Assembly: GCA_025531455.1 (NCBI GenBank)
Contig: JAMYHL010000002.1
Location: 992,001 to 1,056,000 of the forward strand
Origin: Apiotrichum sp. Y4204
Taxonomy: Eukaryota; Basidiomycota; Tremellomycetes; Trichosporonales; Trichosporonaceae
Length of the DNA stretch: 64,000 bases
Direction of reading: 5' to 3'
Positions 55,211 to 64,000 of this stretch are shown here, piece by piece; the stretch's first letter is position 1, and every line of letters starts with the position of its first letter. Under the pieces are notes generated by a model that saw nothing but the letters and a program-made list of their open reading frames with translations, had not been told where the DNA came from and made no database searches. The position numbers and the translations under genes were made by a program.

Positions 55211-56754
55211 CGGGGAATGTGGGGTGGGGGAAAGAGTGTGGTGAGTAGTTGGAAGGAAGGAGTGTGGAGGCGAAAGTTGAAGTCGTCGGAGGTGTCTAGC
55301 TGTCCAACGAGGTGAGATATGGGCGAAGATGCAAAAAGATTACAAGTGATAGCGAATGGACAAGAAATGGAGAAGAAGATGAAGATGGAGAGATGTGACG
55401 AAGCGAAGCAGGGCACCACCACCAGCACTATTACTAGTTGTTCTCCATAGCTCGATTCCTCGGTGTTGCTGCAATTTCCGCCGCCGCCCGCGCACAGATC
55501 TCCCCTCCTACTCATTACTCTTTGCTTGTCTCGTCTCGCCTGTCTCCGTGCCCTGAACGCCGACGCGGAGCATCCTCTGTCGGGCTCTTCGGGCTCTCGT
55601 CTAGCCCATCTCCTCCTGAAGCCCATGTGCATGCTGTCCCATAATCCCATACCGTGTGTCAGACTTGCAGCCCCTCGGCCCCACGGCGCACGCCATGCGT
55701 CTTGCGCGGCTCGCGCGTCCCGGCTTTACGGCTCTCCCACGCATGGCCGGGCGGCGCGCGGCGCGTGGCGTGTGTATGATGCTGGGTGTGTGTCCGATCG
55801 CTGCCCCTGAGTCGCACCAATCCGGAAATCACCGCCCGGCCTAATCCGTGAACCCCCGTGAAACGTTGCAGACGTTTCCTCTCTAGTAGTGCACCATGCT
55901 CGAGCGGAAGATCGCTTATCGATGAGTCCGCACGTCCGCAGCATGCACGCTGAGAAGGCTCGAGAAGGTGCGGTCGATGCTTTCGATGCCAGCAGTCGTG
56001 CCGCTGGCCGGTGGGCTGCTCGGCGCCAAGCCCGCGGCCAGCCGCAGGTCGCTAGTACGCCTCCTCCGCATTTCGCGCGCCACGACGCGTCCCATACCCC
56101 CTCGACCGATTAGCCCAAGATGGTGCAGATGAGGCTGAGACACGCCTTGCTGTCCTGGCCTATTCCAATTCCAATTCCAATTCCAACCACCACTCCAACT
56201 CTGCTGGCGACTAGAGAGCATGCTGTACATACAGAAAACACTGGGGAGCAGTCTCGTTCAACTCGTACCAGCACTGTGGCATGGCATGTTCACTCATGTG
56301 CCTGTCCCGCTGCCAATGTGCAAGCGTAATGTGCGATCGGGGCCCACAGCAGATTCTGTAACACGAGACCGACAATAGTCAGATAGCTCCGGAGACTCCG
56401 GCCTGGGTTTCCAACGTTCTACCCTCGATATCACCATAACCTTCTGCGACGACAATGGCGCTTGCACGCGTGCTTAGAGGGAGATTCAGAACACGGCTGA
56501 ACAAACCGACTCTGGGAGCTCTGGAGATCTCGAGCTTTTGAGCCCAATCTGTCCTGGGGGCGTCATGCCATTTGTTTATCCGATGTTTCTCCTCTGATCG
56601 CAACCTCCACTCCACTCTGTTCGCAACGGTTGACTCATCCGCACCGCAAGACCACAAAGACCACAAGGACGCAAACGAGGCGGAGGACAACAACAACTGC
56701 TCTACACGCTATATAATCCCCTCCAGCTAAGCCCATGCCCCGCACAACACTACG
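55211..56754. other. 1.5-kb divergent intergenic region
   Basis: Promoter of the EF-hand gene on the left and of the AlkB gene on the right (TATATAA at 56710-56716). A tandem of ATTCCA units lies at about 56162-56186. No supported gene. Confidence 0.4.
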
Positions 56755-58662
56755 ATGAGCGCTTCGGCCGATGCCGCGCTCGCCGCCCTCATCGCCCTTC
56801 TGGACCCAGCCGCGTTCCCGCACGAAGACTACCTCGCCGCACTCGACCGTACCGGAGGAGATGTAGAGCGCGCGGCGGAGAGCCTGTTGCTCGGCGAGGG
56901 GTCGAATTTGAAACCTGAGCGGGGGAAACGCGGACTCGAAAACTGGTTACGCCCGCCGAAGCGCGCCAAGTCGGAGGTGCGGACCGAGCTGGCGAAGAAC
57001 GAACCCAAGACGCCAGGATCAGCAGGACCGGGGTCGACATCCCAAACTCCGTCGCCGCCGAGACTCGACCGCGCAGCCTCCGCATCGCAGTGGGCTACGC
57101 TTCTCAAGGCTCCCGCTGGGGCCGAGAAGACCCCCGCTCCGCGAGGCACTATCCACCTCACGCCGGCAACTCTGGCCGGTACGGACCTTCCCCTCGCACT
57201 TCTCCCCTCTCCGCTCGACGCCCGCACCGCCGCAGCACTGTACCACGAGCTCCTCGCCGAGTCCCCCTCCTGGCCGCGTAACCGGTGGTTCTTGGCCGGC
57301 CGCGAGGTCGAGAGCAACCACCAGGCGACGAGCTACGCGCAGCCGGGAGGCGGGTTCGGGGCGGGCGTCGGCGTGCCGTACTTTTACGCGTCCAAGAAGT
57401 ATGATGCGAAGCCGTATACGCCGATTCTTACTCGCGCGGCGGAGCTCGTCGAGGAAGCGGTTAATACCTACCTTGAAGGGATTGCGCGGTATCCATGGGA
57501 GTACCGCGGGCGGTGGAGGGCGAACATGTGTGCGGCGAACAGGTATGACGGGGCCCAGAGCACGTGAGTGAATCTGCGGGATGAAGGTTGCGAGCAGCCC
57601 AGCTGGCCAGCAGCCGACCTATTGTCCAAGGATCCAAGGACATGATTGACCGCAGGGTGGGCTTCCACGCGGACCAAATGACATGTGAGCCGCCCAACAT
57701 CCTGGATCCGCTCTGATAGCAGACCTCGGCCCGTATCCCACAATCGCCTCGCTCTCGCTGGGCACGCCGCGCGCGTTCCGCCTGCGCGCAACCGAGGCGA
57801 CGGACCCGGCGTATGCCGGCCCCCCGGCGCGCACGTATGAGGTCACGCTGGGGCATAATAGCCTGTGTCTCATGACGCCGGGGTGTCAGGAACGGTACAA
57901 GCATACGTGAGTTGCGAGGAGATGCTCTACCGGGGTTGGAGCTGATTTCAGTGTGCCGCCACAACGCGCTCTGGATACTTTCCGGCCCGGATGGGATGAA
58001 GACGGCAACGCCGTGCCGCCTGGCGAGGGCAAGGCGTATACCACCAGAATCAACATTACCTTCAGGTGAGTAGCCGCTTCAGTAATTCTCGTACCGTACT
58101 AACTGCAGATTCTATCGCGATGGTGCGTTATCTCTGCTCCATTCTCAAATCTGACCACAGACTTCCATCCATCTCCTGGCACAGGGCCTTACGGCCCACG
58201 TTCCGGCACGCCAATCTGCAAGTGTGGCATCCCAACGTGCGTATCTACCAAGAAACGAATACTGATTACAGGCTGTTGCGCGCGGACCAAAAGGCGAAGG
58301 CGCGCAGTCGAATGGGCGGGGGCGCATACCGAGGGCGAGCTATGTGGAACGGGCGGGCGGTGCGCGAGGACGATATGGCATTCTTCTGGCAATGCCAGAG
58401 TCCGGGGACGACGGGGCAGCTGAAGGGGTGCGGGTTCTTCAAGATCCTGGATATGCGGGGCGAGGGGCGGGGGCCGTGTATCGGTTCCGAGGACGAGGAT
58501 GATGAAGATGCGGAGAGGCAGCCCGATGCGGAGGAGAAGCAGGAAGAGTTGGGAACAGGTGGCGCCAGTGGGAAACCGGATGACGCAAGGACCGATGGGA
58601 TCTTGGACGCGCGGAAACCCTCCGAGGAGATAGATGAGAGTGTAGCTGGGGAGACGGGGTAG
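56755..58662 (+). CDS. AlkB-type 2OG-Fe(II) dioxygenase with CUE-like and GRF zinc-finger modules
   Basis: Exons 56755-57563, 57656-57684, 57723-57906, 57952-58065, 58109-58122 (14 nt), 58161-58236 and 58272-58662; 538 residues. The N-terminus (residues 5-42, LIALLDPAAFPHEDYLAALD through VERAAESLLL) looks like a CUE/UBA ubiquitin-binding fold. The dioxygenase domain has the Fe ligands of VGFHADQM (H-x-D), a distal His in the RYKHTVPPQ segment, and TRINITFR with the 2-oxoglutarate Arg. After it, ICKCGIPTLL and FFWQCQ...GCGFFKI form a GRF zinc finger for single-stranded DNA. An acidic tail ends the protein. It matches ALKBH2/3-like alkylation repair enzymes. The 5' TATA box lies only about 40 bases from the ATG. 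Confidence 0.9.
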
Positions 58663-58756
58663 TACCGGAATGCAGGGTATATGTATCGATTTGAACATGC
58701 GGTGGCAGTCGAACACAGATGACAGTCGACCGGTTGGAGATGTCGCGACATGGCAC

Positions 58757-59233
58757 CTACTCCTCCTCGTTGTCGGGCTCGTCCTCGTCGTCGTCCGGAA
58801 CATCGCCGTACTCGACGTCCCCGCGGTCGTCCATAGTCTGGTCGGCCTCAAAGTCGTTCTCTCCCATCTCGACATCCTCGTCTTCCTCGGCCTGCTCCTC
58901 CTCCTCCTCCTCCTTCTCAATCTGGTCCTCGAGGCTGGCGTTCTTGGCGCGCTCGCGCTCCTCCTCCTCCTCGCGCCGCTTCCGCCTCCTCTCCTCCCTA
59001 GCCTTGGCAATCTCAGCTGCACGAACAGCCTCGCGCCTCTCCCCCTCCGAGGGCGCGATCGCGCCAATCTCGACACCGAGCGCATCCGCCATCCTCTCCA
59101 GCTGGGTCTTGCTCGGCCCCGCGTCGAGCGAGACCAGGAAGTTCTGTAGGTGCTTAAACGTCGCGTCGGGGGCGATCTTCGTCGGGCGTCCGACCTGCTC
59201 AATCAGGAGCGGCGAGGTGAGGGGCTTGTCCAT
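58757..59233 (-). CDS. unknown acidic coiled-coil protein
   Basis: Single minus-strand exon, 158 residues, start at 59233 (first in-frame ATG after a non-coding-looking stretch). Residues 1-60 are globular-like (MDKPLTSPLLIEQVGRPTKI, TFKHLQNFLVSLDAG, LERMADALGVEIGAI). Residues 60-105 are a charged helix with Arg/Glu repeats, and the last 50 residues are almost all Glu and Asp. The frame is open upstream but with no credible start. No family recognised. The layout (small domain, coiled coil, acidic tail) recalls ribosome-assembly or histone-binding proteins, but nothing specific supports that. Confidence 0.68.
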   Translation of the reverse strand: MDKPLTSPLLIEQVGRPTKIAPDATFKHLQNFLVSLDAGPSKTQLERMADALGVEIGAIAPSEGERREAVRAAEIAKAREERRRKRREEEEERERAKNASLEDQIEKEEEEEEQAEEDEDVEMGENDFEADQTMDDRGDVEYGDVPDDDEDEPDNEEE

Positions 59234-60170
59234 GGTGTGGGGATGCGAGTTCTTGGGATGAGTGGATGGTCGATACTGGATGCTTGATGCTGGATGCTGG
59301 ACGCTCGATGAGGATGTGTGGGTGAATTCTGAAAAAATCAGCATGCAGTGCGCTGCGATGAAGTCAGGCCACGCGAGTTTGCTCCCCCCCGCACCCCGCA
59401 GTGTCCCGTCCCATCCCATGGACAGTGGCGGGCACAATGAGCGAGGTTGCAGGGATGGACGGAAGTAGATTTTGGCTGGAGAGTGGAGGCCAGAATCGCG
59501 TCCTGGGTGCTTTTAGTGTGCGCGACGCGCCTGAACTCTGCGGGTGGGCCAGGGAAAAAGCAAAGGGTCAGGTGCAGTGCAATAGTGCAGCGTGGGAGGC
59601 GGGATTTGTGTACAAACTAAACAACCATCACACACACAAACCACACGCACAACACCATCACCACCACCACCACCACCACCACCCACCATAGTGTCCTTCC
59701 CTCGACGACACCATCATCAACAGCGACGAAGCCTTCCTCGACCTCGTCAACTTTCGTAACCCACACACACACTCGACATTCGACAATCGACACTCGACAG
59801 CCGACGTTCGACCAAACATCCGATCTTGCATTTACCATCTTCCTCACACCTTCCTTCCTTTCTCTCACTCACTCACCCAATTCTCTCGTCTATATCTATA
59901 GCGACTATCTACTCTTTCTTTTCACCCTCTATCTACCCTTCCTTGTCTCTCCCTCTATCTCTTCATCCGGCGACCTGCAACACCACTGCAGCCACTCATA
60001 ACAGCGACAGCCGCCAGCCCCTGGTCTCTCGCTCCAACCCTCCAATCCCAACAACCGTCGAGCCCGCGTTTGAGGTAGACCACCTGTCTCCCTTGCTCAG
60101 CTCCGACTTGTCGTCCAACACTTATCTACTGTAGCCGCTACTGGACATCTCCTGTTCATTTTGTCACATC
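59234..60170. promoter_or_regulatory. divergent region with long pyrimidine-rich leader of CDK1
   Basis: About 940 bases. A (CAC)n microsatellite at about 59650-59690 is followed by 400 bases of CT-rich, CACTC-rich sequence leading into the CDK1 start, compatible with a long 5' untranslated leader. Confidence 0.45.
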
Positions 60171-61740
<1,570 letters not shown>

Positions 61741-61937
61741 ATTCCATTACTGTCCTGCATTTGAAATACCCTAGTGAAACGCGCTCACGATTGCGGCCAC
61801 GACCGCCCGCCAATGGTAGAAGTTGGCGTTCTCTGCTCATGTATTGTATGGCACTACAGGCGCGGATGGTAGAGGCAGGGAGCGGTAGAGGCAGGTGGCA
61901 CAAGTACAAGTATAGCATGCTCTACTGATCTACTCTC

Positions 61938-63036
61938 CTATCCGAAGTTTGCCCACTCCAGGCTGTAAAACTCGACCTCGCCCTTCCCCTTGACCTCGTC
62001 ATCGCCACGGCCTCCGTCGTCCCAACAGCACAGCAGCCCCGCCTTCTTGGTTCCCGTCCCGAGACGTCCCCACGCCACGAGCTCAGCGGGTCGGATTGGA
62101 TCGTCGCGCACTATCACTTGCGACGTAAAGTGTGCGTGGTAACGGAGGTAGTCACCAGGATAAACGAGGTACTCTCCGCCAAATCGCGGCCCAAGGCCCA
62201 TGCGCAGCCCGCGCTCGTGCATTGCGTCGAACGCGTCCACCAGAGCTGCGTCGCGCACGGATTGCGGAAACGGGAACGGTTCGGAGGAAAGCCCCGCCGT
62301 TTCCTGCGGCACAAGCTCGGGCAGGACAGGCGTGGCGGGGACGACGGTGAATATGTTCGAGTTCTCCGCGGTCGGAAGTGGGGGCGCAGCCTTCTCTTTT
62401 TCCTCCTTCTTCTCCTCGGAAGCAGCAGCGATAGCCGCAGCGTACACCCTCTCCACCTCTTCGGCGTCATCTCCAGCAGCGAGCGCCGCCGCCCTAGCGG
62501 CCTCGGCGCGCTTCTTTGCCCGCTCCACGCGCTTCAGGCGCGCCTTTTCGTCCCGCGCGCCAAACGCCGCCCGCGACGCCGCGACCCGCGCCTCTTCCTC
62601 TACCCGCATGCGTTCCGCCAATGCCCGGGACCGCGCGACTCGCGCGGCTGTGCGCTCCGCTACGAGCTCGGCGGGCGGCGGGGCGGTCGATGTCGGGACC
62701 GGAACGAGGTGTGCCGCGCCTTATGTCAGTAAACCTCGCTGGAAATTGGGATTTTGGGCTCACCGATGCGCACGAGGTGTGCGGCCTCCTCCATCATGAG
62801 CGTCACTGGAAGTCCTAGGAACGCGTTCTGCTGCACCACGCCTGGGAGTGTGCCGGCGCGCAGGCCCGAGATGTCGTATTTGCAGTGAAGGGTCGCCGCC
62901 GCTGGGTGTCAGTCTGAAATTGTGGTGACCTCGGGGGGGGGGGGGCCTCACTCTGCGCGTCCCAGACGGTCGCGACGCCGTCGACGACGTACAGCGGGAT
63001 GCTGCCGCTCGGCTCGCCGGGCTTGTCGAGTGACAT
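61938..63036 (-). CDS. SEN34: tRNA-splicing endonuclease subunit Sen34
   Basis: Minus-strand exons 62952-63036, 62764-62901 and 61938-62719; 334 residues. The N-terminal domain (PLYVVDGVATVWDA, GLPVTLMMEEAAHLV) is typical of Sen34. A long Ala/Arg/Glu coiled-coil insertion follows. The C-terminal catalytic domain has YLVYPGDYLRYHAHF with the catalytic Tyr and His, and ELVAWGRLGTGTKKAGLLCC with the catalytic Lys, ending EVEFYSLEWANFG. Sen34 cleaves the 3' splice site of pre-tRNA introns in the heterotetrameric SEN complex. The last intron ends in AAG and intron 1 contains a poly-C tract. Head-to-head with LSM2. Confidence 0.9.
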
Positions 63037-63284
63037 GGATGCGAGGGGGGAGTGGATGGATGTTGGATGTGAGGAACGAGTTGCGATGGTCTCTCTAGTT
63101 GAACTTTCTGGCCACGGGTGGCGATTCGGCTCAAAATGTGGGATTGTACACGTCATTATGAAAGAGTGATAATCAACTGGCTCTGGCTTGCCCCTGACGA
63201 GCGTCAATATCGACAACCTCGAACTCGAGTTGTAGGCTTGGTTTGTTGTTGTTTCCGACCATTCCTCTCATACACTCGGCACAG
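63037..63284. promoter_or_regulatory. divergent promoter, SEN34 / LSM2
   Basis: About 250 bases between start codons; no motif recognised with confidence. Confidence 0.4.
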
Positions 63285-64000
63285 ATGGTACGTTCCCCGT
63301 CTTGGTATTTGCTAACATCAGCTTATCTTCTCGTGAGTGCGGTACGAGCCGAGACGTGCTGGTACCTTGCCGATTCCCACCTGCACCGCCAACCTCAACT
63401 CGACTGCTCTCAGCATTGCACCAAGCCGCATACTCACACCAGATTCTTCAAGACGCTCACGGATCAGGTGATCACGGTCGAGCTCAAGAACGACCTGTGC
63501 ATCACCGGGACGCTGAAGAGTGTGGACCAGTGAGTGGGATCTGGCGCGTCTGTTTGGCAATGGATATAACTCGAGGGCGGGATGGCAAGGAAGCTGGATC
63601 CGCTTTCTGTGGTCCATCTCCCTGCATGTAAGGCTGTGTATGTCCCTAAACTACTTATCAGCCGCTGTGCAACTTTATATTCCTCTTGATATTTTGTTCT
63701 TTGCTCCTGACCGCGTCTCATCGGATCTTGCATGCATTGCTCACTCCAGGTTCCTCAACATTCGGTTAGACGGCATCCGCGTCGAGGACCCCGAGAGGCA
63801 CCCCCATCTCGTGAGTTGACATCTGTCGGGAAACATCGTGTAGAAGGTCGACTTCATATCAAGTCGCAATTACCCCCACCTGACACCTTTCCCCACGCTT
63901 TCCTCCCTTACTCGACTCCTCCGCTGACCCCAGCTCGCCGTCAAGAACATCTTCATCCGCGGCTCAGTCGTGCGCTACGTCCGCATGCCCGCACGTGCCG
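63285..64000 (+). CDS. LSM2: U6 snRNA-associated Sm-like protein LSm2, 5' part
   Basis: Exons 63285-63287 (just the ATG), 63322-63332 (11 nt), 63443-63529, 63750-63810 and 63934 to beyond the window end. Joined they read MLIFSFFKTLTDQVITVELKNDLCITG and so on, then QFLNIRLDGIRVEDPERHPHL and AVKNIFIRGSVVRYVRMP. This is LSm2, with Sm motif 1 (VTVELKND...GTLKSVDQFLN) and Sm motif 2 (IFIRGSVVRYV). LSm2 is part of the LSm2-8 ring on U6 snRNA in the nucleus and the LSm1-7 decapping ring in the cytoplasm. The first intron follows the ATG directly and the second exon is one of the shortest in the window. The 3' end is missing. Confidence 0.94.

Overview
The window reads as nuclear DNA of a basidiomycete yeast, most likely a tremellomycete of Trichosporonales type. 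The reasons are GC-rich coding sequence, many introns of only 30-60 nt with GTRNGT donors, CTRAC-like branch points and NAG acceptors, and a gene set typical of basidiomycetes. Phylum is secure; order is inference. Exon models were built by hand from reading frame, splice consensus and family knowledge.

Layout: 1-815 is the 3' part of a ketopantoate reductase. 1178-4611 holds three tandem paralogs of an unknown family; the middle copy is frameshifted twice. 5181-8075 is a divergent ribosomal pair (eL15 and uL11). 8539-11396 has a divergent beta-hydroxyacid dehydrogenase and ankyrin protein. 12371-17234 has an LEA-like mitochondrial protein, TBP and two small low-complexity proteins. 18946-22737 has a Ca-regulated mitochondrial carrier convergent with a Topors-like RING/RS ubiquitin ligase. 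23211-26131 has an intron-containing tRNA-Ser(AGA) and a large MFS permease. 28540-38652 is sparse: a FAH-family hydrolase, an RTA1-like protein, a methionine-permease-like LAT transporter and a secreted ricin-B-type lectin, separated by 2-2.6 kb stretches without convincing genes.

39496-46953 is a complete, apparently young Ty3/gypsy LTR retrotransposon. It has 404-bp LTRs with one difference, a 5-bp target duplication (cactc), one gag-pol frame and a polypurine tract. A 13-nt self-complementarity suggests Tf1-type self-priming. Between pol and the 3' LTR, on the opposite strand, lies a spliced four-exon gene for a putative zinc-cluster protein. This antisense cargo gene is the most unusual item in the window.

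46970-64000 is dense housekeeping and metabolic sequence: a peroxisomal-type alpha/beta hydrolase, hotdog thioesterase, F-box-like protein, MBOAT/wax-synthase-like enzyme, SSP120-like EF-hand protein, an AlkB dioxygenase with CUE-like and GRF modules, an acidic coiled-coil protein, the main cell-cycle kinase CDK1 (with PSTSIRE in place of PSTAIRE), tRNA-splicing endonuclease subunit SEN34, and the start of LSM2. SEN34 and the intron-bearing tRNA-Ser are functionally linked: the endonuclease would process that intron. Recurring architectural features are ultra-short introns, microexons of 11-19 nt, and introns placed in or directly after the start codon.
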